Shown here: positions 1 to 8,049 of the stretch, piece after piece | Position numbering within the stretch: position 1 is the first letter of the stretch | Layout: each line of letters begins with the position of its first letter | DNA from: Pseudobdellovibrionaceae bacterium | GTDB taxonomy: Bacteria > Bdellovibrionota > Bdellovibrionia > Bdellovibrionales > UBA1609 | Length of the DNA stretch: 33,483 nucleotides | Assembly: GCA_015163855.1 (NCBI GenBank) | Contig: JAAOIK010000041.1 | Coordinates: forward strand, 1-33,483 | Direction of reading: 5' to 3' | The notes under the pieces: generated by a model | What the model saw: only the letters and a program-made list of their open reading frames with translations | What the model was told of the DNA's origin: nothing | Databases searched by the model: none | Position numbers and translations under genes: made by a program

Positions 1-224
1 TGCCTTTAAACCAAAGGCATCATGGCTGGTTCATAGGTTTTGCCCCCGCAGAAAACCCTGTAATTACTGTGGCTGTATTAACAGAACACTCCTGCCATGG
101 GTCAACAGGAAGCGCTCCCCTAGCTCGAGATGTAATGCAAGCGTATTTAGATAAATACCCCCCGCAACCTAAAGACTTAAAAAATAGCCTTTCTTTAAAG
201 GCAATACAGAAAAAAGGTTTATAA
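1..224 (+). CDS. mrdA: Penicillin-binding protein 2-type transpeptidase, C-terminal end (partial)
   Basis: This is the last ~73 codons of a gene that begins before the window; the reading frame starts at base 3. The translation reads HHGWFIGFAPAENP, then VITVAVLTEH, then a GSTGSAPLARDVMQAYL segment. That matches the region after the KTGT box in class B PBPs (the 'WF.GfaP' and 'ApiaR.im..yl' elements). The stop TAA at 222-224 overlaps the rodA start ATG at 224-226 (TAATG), which suggests translational coupling. Because rodA follows directly, the protein is most likely the elongation transpeptidase PBP2 (MrdA), which works with RodA to build lateral wall peptidoglycan. The catalytic serine lies outside the window. 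The family is clear; the PBP2 assignment rests on the neighbour. Confidence 0.85.
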   Translation, partial: PLNQRHHGWFIGFAPAENPVITVAVLTEHSCHGSTGSAPLARDVMQAYLDKYPPQPKDLKNSLSLKAIQKKGL

Positions 225-1339
225 TGATTTTACAGCAACCAACAACTAATATTTTTTATAAATTAAATTTAAAATTAATTTTTATTATTGTTGCCTTACA
301 AGTGTTTGGATTAATCGTTCTTTATAGTGCCAGCTACAACAATGTAAAGCTTGGTTTAGAAATGATTTTTTGGAAACAACTAACTTGGTTAACCATAGGC
401 TGGGTGGTTTTTTTTATTTTTACCTTTATACAGCCAAAACTATTTTTTAAATTAGCCTACCCACTGTACTTTCTTAACATTGCACTATTGGTTTTTACTC
501 TAACAGAGGGAGTGTCATTTTATGGTGCAAAGCGATGGATCAAAATTGGCATCTTTTACTTACAAAGCTCAGAAATAATGAAATTAAGCATTATATTAGC
601 TTTAGCAAAGTTACTTTCCACTTATAATATCCACAATAGCTTAAATTTTAAACAGCTAATAAAGCCATCTATCTTGCTGTGTTTACCTTTTTTACTAATA
701 ATGAAACAGCCCGACCTAGGTACTGCTTTAATTATTTTAAGCATTGGTGCCTCGATGCTAATTTTTTTTACACTAGAACATAAAGTTATTATTATAACCG
801 GTATTTCTGTATTAATTTGTATACCCCTAGCTTGGAACTTTGTGCTTAAGCCCTACCAAAAAAAACGCATCATTACTTTTGTACAACCTTATAAAGACCC
901 CAAAGGTATTGGCTACAACAGCATACAGTCACAAATTGCTATTGGCAGCGGGCAACTTATTGGAAAAGGTTTTACCAAAGGGACGCAATCACAATTACAC
1001 TTTATTCCAGAGCGACATTCTGATTTTATCTTTAGTGTTTTAAGCGAAGAGTTTGGCTTTTGGGGAGCTTGCCTTTGCCTGCTATTATTTTTTTTATTAT
1101 TTTCGATCTGCCTGCAAATAGCTGTCACTAGTTTGAGTGGTTTTTCCAGCCTCTGTATAGTCGGAATTGTTTCTTTTATTTTTTGGCAGGTATTTATTAA
1201 CATCGGCATGGTTACGGGCATCCTCCCCATTGTAGGCACTCCCTTGCCATTTTTTTCCTATGGAGGATCTAGTATTATTAGTATTAGTGCAGCACTAGGC
1301 ATACTTTCTTCTATTTCGTACCATATGCGAATTTTTTAA
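224..1339 (+). CDS. rodA: Peptidoglycan glycosyltransferase RodA (SEDS family)
   Basis: A 371-residue polytopic membrane protein of normal length for RodA/FtsW/SpoVE. SEDS family motifs are visible: LYSAS near the N-terminus, GAKRWI after the first helices, QPDLGTALII, PERHSDFIFSVLSEEFG with the conserved Asp of the catalytic loop, and a C-terminal GTPLPFFSYGGSS. RodA polymerises lipid II into glycan strands for cell elongation and pairs with a class B PBP. The upstream gene is exactly such a PBP and overlaps it by one base, so RodA is preferred over FtsW. The start at 224 is set by the TAATG junction. Confidence 0.95.
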   Translation: MILQQPTTNIFYKLNLKLIFIIVALQVFGLIVLYSASYNNVKLGLEMIFWKQLTWLTIGWVVFFIFTFIQPKLFFKLAYPLYFLNIALLVFTLTEGVSFYGAKRWIKIGIFYLQSSEIMKLSIILALAKLLSTYNIHNSLNFKQLIKPSILLCLPFLLIMKQPDLGTALIILSIGASMLIFFTLEHKVIIITGISVLICIPLAWNFVLKPYQKKRIITFVQPYKDPKGIGYNSIQSQIAIGSGQLIGKGFTKGTQSQLHFIPERHSDFIFSVLSEEFGFWGACLCLLLFFLLFSICLQIAVTSLSGFSSLCIVGIVSFIFWQVFINIGMVTGILPIVGTPLPFFSYGGSSIISISAALGILSSISYHMRIF

Positions 1340-1396
1340 CACCAAGTCCTTTTACCAAGCCTATAAAAATGGTTTTTTCTTTGCTGTATTAAAGCA

Positions 1397-2281
1397 ATGA
1401 ACAGAACTAAAGACCCTCTTTTGCTTTTAGCTTCTTTAAGTTGGCATAACATTCACTTAAAACCAGCTAACTTTTTAACACTCTTAAAAAAGTATAAAAA
1501 ATATCAATTTTCTATTGCCGATACATGGAAATATTTGCCTTCTCACTTGCAAGAACGATTAAAAGTAAAACCCCATTGGTGGAAAGATTCCATAGAACAA
1601 CTAACATGGTCTATAAAACAAAACATACAATTTACTTACCCTGGGCATCACCATTATCCTTGTTCATTAATTAGAGATCTAAATTATAGCCCTTTATTAT
1701 CTTATATAGGAAAACCTTTAAACCAAGAAACTTCGCCCCTGCTAGCCGTTGTTGGTAGTCGTAAACCCAGCATAGATAGTTTAAATTGGATGGATGCTAC
1801 CCTAGGGCCTGTCATAAAACAAAACCATATAAACTGTATTAGTGGAGGGGCTCAGGGAATAGATCAACATAGTCATCAAATTAGTATTCGCAATAACACC
1901 CCTACTATTGCTGTGATACCCACAGGATTTAAAAATATTTATCCCCACTCGTTTCAAAGTTACATCAAGGCTATTGAAAAAAGCGGAGGCAGTATAGTTA
2001 GTTTATTTTCTCCCAATATGCCATTGTTTAAATATAATTTTCATAAAAGAAATTGGTTAATAGCCAGCTTATCTACTCATGTTTTAATGATTGTGGGGCA
2101 AAAAAAAAGTGGTAGCTTATTAACCGCAAGCCTGGGTTTACAGTTAAATAAAGAAGTGGGAACTATTCCACAAGCCCCTTGGAGTGTATTTTCTGGAAAT
2201 ATTGAACTCATAAAACAAGGCTCTCAAATTTTATCCACCAAAGACGATCTGTCCACTTGGTTAAAGTTTAGTAGTCACTAA
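1397..2281 (+). CDS. dprA: DNA processing protein DprA (Smf), short form
   Basis: A 294-residue protein with the DprA Rossmann-like core: VVGSRKPS at ~118-125, SGGAQGIDQHSH at ~149-160, AVIPTGFKNIYP at ~172-183, KRNWLIASLS at ~218-226 and SGSLLTASLGLQ at ~238-249. DprA binds incoming single-stranded DNA and loads RecA during natural transformation. The N-terminal part is shortened and there is no winged-helix extension after the core. Some residues differ from consensus: KRNW replaces the usual RNR, and the third position of the GG.A.GID.xAH block is Gln, with Ser-His replacing Ala-His. It lies 57 nt after rodA and ends in a 4-nt overlap with the convergent permease gene. A split comEC elsewhere in the window supports a competence role. 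Confidence 0.9.
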   Translation: MNRTKDPLLLLASLSWHNIHLKPANFLTLLKKYKKYQFSIADTWKYLPSHLQERLKVKPHWWKDSIEQLTWSIKQNIQFTYPGHHHYPCSLIRDLNYSPLLSYIGKPLNQETSPLLAVVGSRKPSIDSLNWMDATLGPVIKQNHINCISGGAQGIDQHSHQISIRNNTPTIAVIPTGFKNIYPHSFQSYIKAIEKSGGSIVSLFSPNMPLFKYNFHKRNWLIASLSTHVLMIVGQKKSGSLLTASLGLQLNKEVGTIPQAPWSVFSGNIELIKQGSQILSTKDDLSTWLKFSSH

Positions 2282-3390
2282 AAAGACAACATTCTTTCTG
2301 ATAAAGGTATATTGCGCTTTCTTTTATAATACATCCAAAAACAAAAAATAATAATCCATAGATTAGGCATTAAATAAATTAAATATTCGGTGCCAAAACT
2401 TTTTTTCGATAAACTTAAAAAAATAGAATACAGTAACCAAAATATAGAAACAACAAAAACTGCTGTAGCAGATTGCCATTTTTTTTTAGAAAAATTCATA
2501 GGTAAAAGTATCCATGCCAATAAGCAAAATGATAAACACGATAAAATTAAATTAATAGACTTATATTTATATATTACTTGTTTTTGCGCTATTTGATTAT
2601 CAAAACTGTTAGAAGAGTTTAAATCTAATAAATTATAGTATTTTAAATGGGGCTTGATAGAATTTGTTGCAAAAGATTGTAGCAAAAATTGTGCTTTATC
2701 AAAGTTATATAAAAAAGGCTCTTTTTCTGAAAAATTATATGCTTTTCCTTTGTGTAATTCTAAAATTAAATCTTTTTTATCTTCTTCTGTTTTTATAAAT
2801 GTTCGCGATTTTTTAGCATACATAGATATATTATTTTTTTTGTTGGGAATAAAAGCAAAAATATTTTTAAAAAAATTATTAGAAAGCTTGTCTTTGGCAT
2901 AAAATAAACTATCTTTAATTCCAAGCTGAAAAACTTCTGATTTCATACTTTGGTATACGCTAACACTAAATTGATTGCGCATTATCTTTAATTTATACGA
3001 GGCCATAGGCTTTAAAAAAAAATTTACTTGTAAGCTAAGTAAAAAAACAAAAAAACCTGCCGCAGCAATTGGATAAAAAAAAAATTTTAACCCTAACATA
3101 GAACTTAAAAGAAATTCATTATTAAAAAAAAGAGAATTATAAACAAAAAGAATGGCAATTAATAAACTAATTGGTAAAAGTAAAGGCAAGAAGGTAAATA
3201 AATCGATTGCCAAATAAGTAATAAAATCTAAAAAAGTTATTCTACTAGAAAAATAACTAAAAAGTTTTAAAACCTCTAAGATATAAAAAATACAACAAAA
3301 GAGGAAGGTAATAAATAAAAATTTTTTTATTAATTTATTAAAAATATAACAAAAAAACTCTAATTTAGAACTTTGTAAAAAACTTAACAT
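2278..3390 (-). CDS. LptF/LptG (YjgP/YjgQ) family permease
   Basis: About 370 residues with the family layout: three N-terminal membrane helices, a large hydrophilic periplasmic domain (~residues 95-265), and three C-terminal helices ending in a basic tail. LptF and LptG are the membrane half of the LptB2FG transporter that extracts LPS from the inner membrane. The sequence does not say which of the two this is. A start at ATG 3390, 4 nt after the stop of the upstream gene, fits a coupled operon. An in-frame TTG at 3420, inside the upstream gene, would add 10 residues. Neither has a good Shine-Dalgarno sequence. The gene ends in a convergent 4-nt overlap with dprA. Its operon partner is a response-regulator fusion, an unusual neighbour for an Lpt permease. 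Confidence 0.8.
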   Translation of the reverse strand: MLSFLQSSKLEFFCYIFNKLIKKFLFITFLFCCIFYILEVLKLFSYFSSRITFLDFITYLAIDLFTFLPLLLPISLLIAILFVYNSLFFNNEFLLSSMLGLKFFFYPIAAAGFFVFLLSLQVNFFLKPMASYKLKIMRNQFSVSVYQSMKSEVFQLGIKDSLFYAKDKLSNNFFKNIFAFIPNKKNNISMYAKKSRTFIKTEEDKKDLILELHKGKAYNFSEKEPFLYNFDKAQFLLQSFATNSIKPHLKYYNLLDLNSSNSFDNQIAQKQVIYKYKSINLILSCLSFCLLAWILLPMNFSKKKWQSATAVFVVSIFWLLYSIFLSLSKKSFGTEYLIYLMPNLWIIIFCFWMYYKRKRNIPLSERMLSF

Positions 3391-3394
3391 ATTT

Positions 3395-5872
3395 TTATAA
3401 TCTAGAAAGGCTTTTTTCAATGTTATCTTTTAGTTGCAAAATGTTCTCTGACTCTCCAATAAAGTATAAAAAAGTATTATGTTGTTTAACATATTGCACC
3501 AATAAACTTTTCTTTTGAGGGCCACCTGTATATCCTGACCACACAGTAGGAGATATTTTTTCTATAGAAATTTGTGATTCTAAAAAATTATTTATACCTT
3601 TTATTTGTTTTTTGTTTTGCTTTTTTAAAAAATTTTTCTCTGTAACCGGCCCTTTTCGTAATGCAATTTGCTTATAAATTAATATATTAAGCTTATTAAC
3701 CTTCTCTTCTTTAGAAATAAGTTGATAATTTTTTAAACTAACTAATTTATACCCTTTAGCTTCTTCTAAAGAGTCTAAATAAAAGCCTTCTAAGTTAGAA
3801 AAGTAACTAGCTATTTGTATTTTTTTATCAACCGAAGATAAACCTCTCTTCTTTTTCTTAGTTACCTTAGGGGAAGAAGCAGGGCTTTCTATGTCTACCA
3901 CAAGAAGATTTATATCGTCTTTACTTATTTTATAACTAAAAACTCCAACCAATAAAGCAAATACCAACAAGCCTAACTGCCAATCTCTTTTTCTAACATT
4001 TTTCTTTTTTCTGTCTAATAATAACATTTTTATATTTTTTAAATTATCTTGAATGTTTATAGAGGCTACGCTTTCTACTTTACTAAAATAATATTTAGCT
4101 TCTTCTAAGTTGTGAAGCACTTCGTAGCACAAGGCTTTAGATAAATAAATAATATGGTTAAAGTTTGTAATGGTATCGGGAACATTTTTTAAATACACTT
4201 TCATTTTTTTCTTAATTACCTTGCGTTTTTCAACAGAGCCTTCTTGTGTATAAGCAATAACTAAAGCCCATAGTAAAAAAACTTGTTTTTTTGCATAAAT
4301 AATATAAGAATTGTTGATTTTTTCTAACAAATTAGTTAAGTCGCAACTTTTTAATTGTTCTATAATTTCATCTTCTATTAGCTGTTGCTTAAATTGGTTT
4401 TCAAACTGCTCTTGCTCTAGCACAGATTGATAAGAAACCCTCATCTCTTCTTTAGATAAAGTGCTGTACGCTTCTGAAATAGAGTTAAATATTTCTTCGT
4501 AAAGCCCTCGCTCTTCTTCCGAAGAAAAAAAGGCAGCATTATCGGGATGAAATTTTTTAGAAAGATGCCTATATGCTTGTTTAATGTTCTGCTCTGTTGC
4601 CTTTGCATCTAAATTTAACAATTCAAAATAATCTTTATTTTTATTAGCATTAGTAATAGTTAATAACTCTTTTTTACTTAGTTGTTTAACATCAGACAAA
4701 GCCAACACATTTAAAAGTAAAAATAAATAAACCGATTTTAAGCCTTCTTCTGTATTCATTAGTTCTAACTTTTCTAATTGAACACAAGTAGAAGATAATT
4801 CTGCTTTTAATTGAGAAAAATGATTTAAAAGTTCTTTATTAGCAATAGAGACAGGAAGCTGTTCTTCTCTTAAAATAACATAGTAAGACTTAAATCGTTT
4901 GAAAAAAGTATTTAAACACTTTTCTGTTAAATTATTAGAAACTCGTATTAAAACACGCTGCCATTCCTCGATAGAAAAATGACCCACTAAAGCAAAATCA
5001 GGCTTCTCTTCATCAACCCATTCGCAGCTTACTGGTTGATCATCAAATAAAGTTAAAAGTCTTAGTGCAATTTGTAAATTAACTGCTTTAAAAATTTCTA
5101 TCTCTGTAATTAAAGAATTTTTTAATAAAAAAGACCCAATGTTTTGCTTAGTATTTTGTGCTTCCAAACAATGCATTTCTATATCTTCATATTTTAATTG
5201 TGTTATTTTTGCCAGTAAAGCACCCAAGGTATTATTATCCTGCATCTTTACAAAAACAATATTACCTTCCTTATAATGAATAACTATTTCTTCGTCTTCT
5301 TTTCTTATTTTTAAAAAACCATTGGCTTTAATATGAAAAAAACTTGTTAAATGTTCTGGTAAATTATTAGCCACACATTTCATAGGTCGCTTTAAATTTT
5401 GGATAAATTGAGAATCTGTATAATTACTTCCAATTAAAGCTTGCTCTAAACAACTTAACTCCGACACTTTAGCTTTTTGTTTTGTTTCAGATATTTTATT
5501 TTTTTGGTGTTGCTCAATAACTAAAAACAAGTCGGCAATGGCAAAAGGTTTAGAAAATACTTTTAAAATTAATGGATGGTAAAGCAAACTGGCTTGAAAC
5601 TCTAGGTCTGTAAAAACCCCCGACATATAAATTACTGGTATTGCTAAACTACCTTTTTGCAATAAAGCAGAAACCCAATCTGCACCATTTCCACTGGGCA
5701 TAAATAAATCTACAATTAATAAATCTGGGCAAAAAGTTTGTAACTTATCTTCTGCGTCAAAAGTACTAGTGCACGCCATAGAATCATAACCGTAATCTTG
5801 CAAACTTTTTGACACAGAATCTGCAAATACTGCATCGTCATCTAAGACTAAAATTTTATACTTTTTAGGCAT
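3395..5872 (-). CDS. Membrane-anchored response regulator with receiver, PATAN (DUF4388) and J domains
   Basis: An 825-residue multidomain protein. Residues ~5-120 form a CheY-like receiver with an intact site: Asp11-13, phospho-acceptor Asp55 in LLIVDLFMP, Ser84 in YMSG, Lys108 in SKPF. Residues ~170-290 resemble a PATAN/DUF4388 domain (GFLKIRKEDEEI...YKEGNIVFV...GALL...SFLLKNSLI). Residues ~414-482 form a J domain with the HPD tripeptide at 442-444. A helical, TPR-like stretch follows (~490-620). After a basic cluster comes one membrane helix (~632-648), then ~175 residues predicted to be periplasmic. The start at 5872 (MPKKYKILVLDDD) begins directly at the receiver domain; an in-frame start at 5980 would run into the divergent trxA gene. 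J domains stimulate Hsp70 (DnaK), so phosphorylation may control chaperone recruitment at the membrane. That role is inference. Confidence 0.8.
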   Translation of the reverse strand: MPKKYKILVLDDDAVFADSVSKSLQDYGYDSMACTSTFDAEDKLQTFCPDLLIVDLFMPSGNGADWVSALLQKGSLAIPVIYMSGVFTDLEFQASLLYHPLILKVFSKPFAIADLFLVIEQHQKNKISETKQKAKVSELSCLEQALIGSNYTDSQFIQNLKRPMKCVANNLPEHLTSFFHIKANGFLKIRKEDEEIVIHYKEGNIVFVKMQDNNTLGALLAKITQLKYEDIEMHCLEAQNTKQNIGSFLLKNSLITEIEIFKAVNLQIALRLLTLFDDQPVSCEWVDEEKPDFALVGHFSIEEWQRVLIRVSNNLTEKCLNTFFKRFKSYYVILREEQLPVSIANKELLNHFSQLKAELSSTCVQLEKLELMNTEEGLKSVYLFLLLNVLALSDVKQLSKKELLTITNANKNKDYFELLNLDAKATEQNIKQAYRHLSKKFHPDNAAFFSSEEERGLYEEIFNSISEAYSTLSKEEMRVSYQSVLEQEQFENQFKQQLIEDEIIEQLKSCDLTNLLEKINNSYIIYAKKQVFLLWALVIAYTQEGSVEKRKVIKKKMKVYLKNVPDTITNFNHIIYLSKALCYEVLHNLEEAKYYFSKVESVASINIQDNLKNIKMLLLDRKKKNVRKRDWQLGLLVFALLVGVFSYKISKDDINLLVVDIESPASSPKVTKKKKRGLSSVDKKIQIASYFSNLEGFYLDSLEEAKGYKLVSLKNYQLISKEEKVNKLNILIYKQIALRKGPVTEKNFLKKQNKKQIKGINNFLESQISIEKISPTVWSGYTGGPQKKSLLVQYVKQHNTFLYFIGESENILQLKDNIEKSLSRL

Positions 5873-5910
5873 AAAATAATATCGGAAAAAGCCTTGAAAA
5901 ACTAAATTTT

Positions 5911-5931
5911 TTAGACTAACCTTAAGTCTAA
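5911..5931. promoter_or_regulatory. Inverted repeat between the divergent trxA and response-regulator genes
   Basis: TTAGACT and AGTCTAA form perfect 7-nt arms around a 7-nt centre in the 72-nt gap between two divergent start codons (5872 and 5945). It sits just upstream of the trxA ribosome-binding site (AGGGAG at about 5934-5939). It could be an operator shared by both genes or a stem-loop in the trxA leader. The sequence alone does not decide. Confidence 0.4.
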
Positions 5932-5944
5932 AAAGGGAGAAAAT

Positions 5945-6268
5945 ATGCCTACAAAAAAGACCACAGATCAAAACTTTCAAACCGATATTTTAGAAAGCAA
6001 GGGGCTTGTTTTAGTAGACTTTTGGGCAGAGTGGTGTGGACCTTGTAGAGCATTAGGACCTAAGTTAGAAGAAATTTCAGATGAGCAATCCGATGCAATC
6101 AATATTTATAAAATCAACATTGATGAAAATGCAAAAACCCCCTCTACTTATAATGTTAAAGGTATTCCAACTATGATCTTATTTAAAAATGGCCAAGTTA
6201 TGGATCAATTAGTAGGAAATCAGGATAAAGAAAGTATTTTAAATAAAATAAAAGAACACCAAAGCTAA
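5945..6268 (+). CDS. trxA: Thioredoxin
   Basis: A 107-residue single-domain thioredoxin with the classical active site WAEWCGPCRA (Cys31, Cys34) and the cis-proline loop KGIPTM (Pro75), followed by the usual ILFKNGQ and a final amphipathic helix. No signal peptide is visible, so it is a cytosolic disulfide reductase. The ribosome-binding site AGGGAG lies about 6 nt before the ATG, one of the better ones in this window. It is divergent from the response-regulator fusion and convergent with the LysM gene, with 7 nt between the two stops. Confidence 0.95.
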   Translation: MPTKKTTDQNFQTDILESKGLVLVDFWAEWCGPCRALGPKLEEISDEQSDAINIYKINIDENAKTPSTYNVKGIPTMILFKNGQVMDQLVGNQDKESILNKIKEHQS

Positions 6269-6271
6269 AAA

Positions 6272-6290
6272 GAACTTATAAATCAAGCTC
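6272..6290. terminator. Putative bidirectional terminator between trxA and the LysM gene
   Basis: GAACTT and AAGCTC form a 6-bp stem (one G-U wobble when read on the minus strand) around a 7-nt loop. On the minus strand it is followed by TTTTT; on the plus strand by a pyrimidine run (CTTCTTCTTCTTC). It overlaps the last codons of the LysM gene. The stem is short, so the call is tentative. Confidence 0.35.
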
Positions 6291-7769
6291 TTCTTCTTCT
6301 TCTGATTCGTTATTTTCTAAATCGTTTTCTAAATCGTCTTCTAATTCGTTACCGTTTAAGTCGCCTTCTAATTGTTTGTCTTGCGCAGCTTCGCCTATTG
6401 TTTTTTTCTTTTCAAAAAAACTACTCTCCTCCAAGATGTCTTCATCATCGCCAAACTCCTCAAAATCTAACTTATCACTTTCTTCACGCTTTAAATCGCT
6501 GACTCCATCAAAGCTACCAACTCGGTCACCCACTTTAATGTCTGACATAATTTGGCTAATCACCGCAGTGGCTGTATTTTTTTGAACATTTAAAATATTA
6601 ATATACGCAGCCACTGTATCTCCCCAACGATCACGGCCTCCTCTAGATTTTAAGCTTTGATATACTGGAAAAACATCTCCCACCTTTAATGAATCCTGCA
6701 AGCCTACATTTAAATACACTAAATTATGTAAGCCCAATAATTCTGGAGAAGACAAACCCTTCCCTCCCATAATTAAACCTAAGCGAGGCAATGTTTTGTT
6801 GCTAGTGTTTTTTTCTACAAAAAATTTACGCAATGGCCCGTAAATAATAGAATCTCCTTCTTTTATGGAAAGAAAAGAGTGTGTAATTTTAGCCTTATAT
6901 TCTGCATAAAAAGCCTCGTCTGTTTTAGCTACAACCTCAATCACTTTTAATTCCGCTCTTACTTGTAACAGCCTTTCATCAATGGATTGGTTTTTAAAAT
7001 AAATAGGTTTAGTATCTACCACTCTAAGTCGTTGCCCTACATCCACCACGGCATCGCCAAAAACTTTAATAAATATATCCTGACCCTTAGAATATAAAAG
7101 CCTTCGCCCACTGGGCAATACCTCACCAATACTATTTGGTATGCGCTCTATAATCATATTATCCAAATACACAGAGAGTTTTTGACCAGACACAGCAGGC
7201 TCTACAAACTCTATGGCTAACTCATTGGTTAGTTTTTCTTGTTGCTGATGATAAATGGATTTCCATAAGGGAAAGCTTTTTGGAAACTTCTTAAGTACGG
7301 GCCGTATCCTAGATGTCAGGGCAGGCAAAAGTACTTTTTTATTTTCTTTAATTTTTTTTCCCTCTTTATTCTCTCTTATAAATTTTGCAGTAATTTGCTT
7401 TCTTGCTGGTTTTCCTGCTGCAGAAAAACGCAAACCTCCACCTGCCTTAAGGCTCAGATGAGTATTTTCGGCAATTAAGTGCGGATTAGATAATTGAGAA
7501 TTTACCGCCCATAACTTAGGCCAATAAGTAGCCGAACCTAAAACATTGGCACTAATTTGTGATAAATTATCTCCAGGCTTTACTTTATAATTATCCTTAT
7601 TTTTACTGGTTACAATTCCATCCCAGCGCTGAGCAGGAACCGCTTGTTCATAAAACTCTAAATAAATATTATGCAACCAGTCTTCGTAGTCGGAGTTAAA
7701 ACTAGCACTAACCACCCCATGTGAAACCAGTATTATGCCAAACATAACCCATCTAAAATAACGCATCAT
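6276..7769 (-). CDS. Exported LysM-domain protein with acidic C-terminal tail
   Basis: A 497-residue protein. Residues 1-22 form a signal peptide (hydrophobic core then VVSA/SF). A LysM domain at ~60-107 starts YKVKPGDNLSQIS and contains WPKLWAVN, so it should bind peptidoglycan in the periplasm. A basic linker follows, then a ~230-residue region I do not recognise, with a GLIMGG...HNLVYLNVG segment and a conserved-looking V..VGDRVG ending near 425. The last ~65 residues are overwhelmingly Glu/Asp with Asn and Leu. The cell role is not evident from the sequence. The gene is convergent with trxA and divergent from the comEC genes across 279 nt. Confidence 0.8.
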   Translation of the reverse strand: MMRYFRWVMFGIILVSHGVVSASFNSDYEDWLHNIYLEFYEQAVPAQRWDGIVTSKNKDNYKVKPGDNLSQISANVLGSATYWPKLWAVNSQLSNPHLIAENTHLSLKAGGGLRFSAAGKPARKQITAKFIRENKEGKKIKENKKVLLPALTSRIRPVLKKFPKSFPLWKSIYHQQQEKLTNELAIEFVEPAVSGQKLSVYLDNMIIERIPNSIGEVLPSGRRLLYSKGQDIFIKVFGDAVVDVGQRLRVVDTKPIYFKNQSIDERLLQVRAELKVIEVVAKTDEAFYAEYKAKITHSFLSIKEGDSIIYGPLRKFFVEKNTSNKTLPRLGLIMGGKGLSSPELLGLHNLVYLNVGLQDSLKVGDVFPVYQSLKSRGGRDRWGDTVAAYINILNVQKNTATAVISQIMSDIKVGDRVGSFDGVSDLKREESDKLDFEEFGDDEDILEESSFFEKKKTIGEAAQDKQLEGDLNGNELEDDLENDLENNESEEEEELDL

Positions 7770-8048
7770 AGTTTAAAAATTACTAGATTTTTAGCCTTTG
7801 AACAGTGTTAAAAAAAAACCTCTTCTAAAGTAATGGAAGTTATCCACAATTTTTGTGTCTAAAGTCCATAAATAGAAAAGAAAAAGCGGAAATACCCCCG
7901 TTATGTGAATATGCCTTAATTATGACAAACTATAACTACCTAAAAATACTATATTTTTCGTAAAAAAATGCAGTTTATGAATTCAAAATAACAGTTTTGT
8001 AAATATTTTTACTCCTAAGCTGGAGGTAAACTTGCTATTTAAAAGCTA
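7770..8048. other. Intergenic region between the divergent LysM and comEC genes
   Basis: 279 AT-rich bases that should hold promoters for both directions. I see one exact DnaA-box consensus (TTATCCACA at 7840-7848), but it stands alone with no cluster or AT-rich unwinding repeats, so it is not evidence for an origin. The plus-strand end carries a strong Shine-Dalgarno sequence and a five-codon open frame, described separately. I could not assign -35/-10 boxes with confidence. Confidence 0.5.
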
Positions 8049-8049
8049 A
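8022..8049 (+). promoter_or_regulatory. Strong Shine-Dalgarno site with a five-codon leader ORF before comEC
   Basis: GGAGGT at 8022-8027 is the best ribosome-binding site in the window, yet it lies 21 nt before the comEC ATG at 8049. Four bases after it comes TTG, which opens a frame of five sense codons (TTG CTA TTT AAA AGC) ending in TAA at 8047-8049. That stop overlaps the comEC ATG as TAATG. The arrangement looks like a minimal leader ORF that delivers ribosomes to comEC by termination-reinitiation. An in-frame upstream start for comEC is ruled out by TAA at 8040. The function is inferred. Confidence 0.45.

Noticed and set aside
913-1239. 108-codon minus-strand frame inside rodA
   Set aside because: It is antisense to strongly conserved SEDS motifs, with no ribosome-binding site and a composition typical of a shadow frame.
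7840-7848. Exact DnaA-box consensus TTATCCACA
   Set aside because: It is a single copy with no cluster, no AT-rich unwinding repeats and no dnaA/dnaN or partition genes nearby. One exact match is unremarkable in an AT-rich window of this size.
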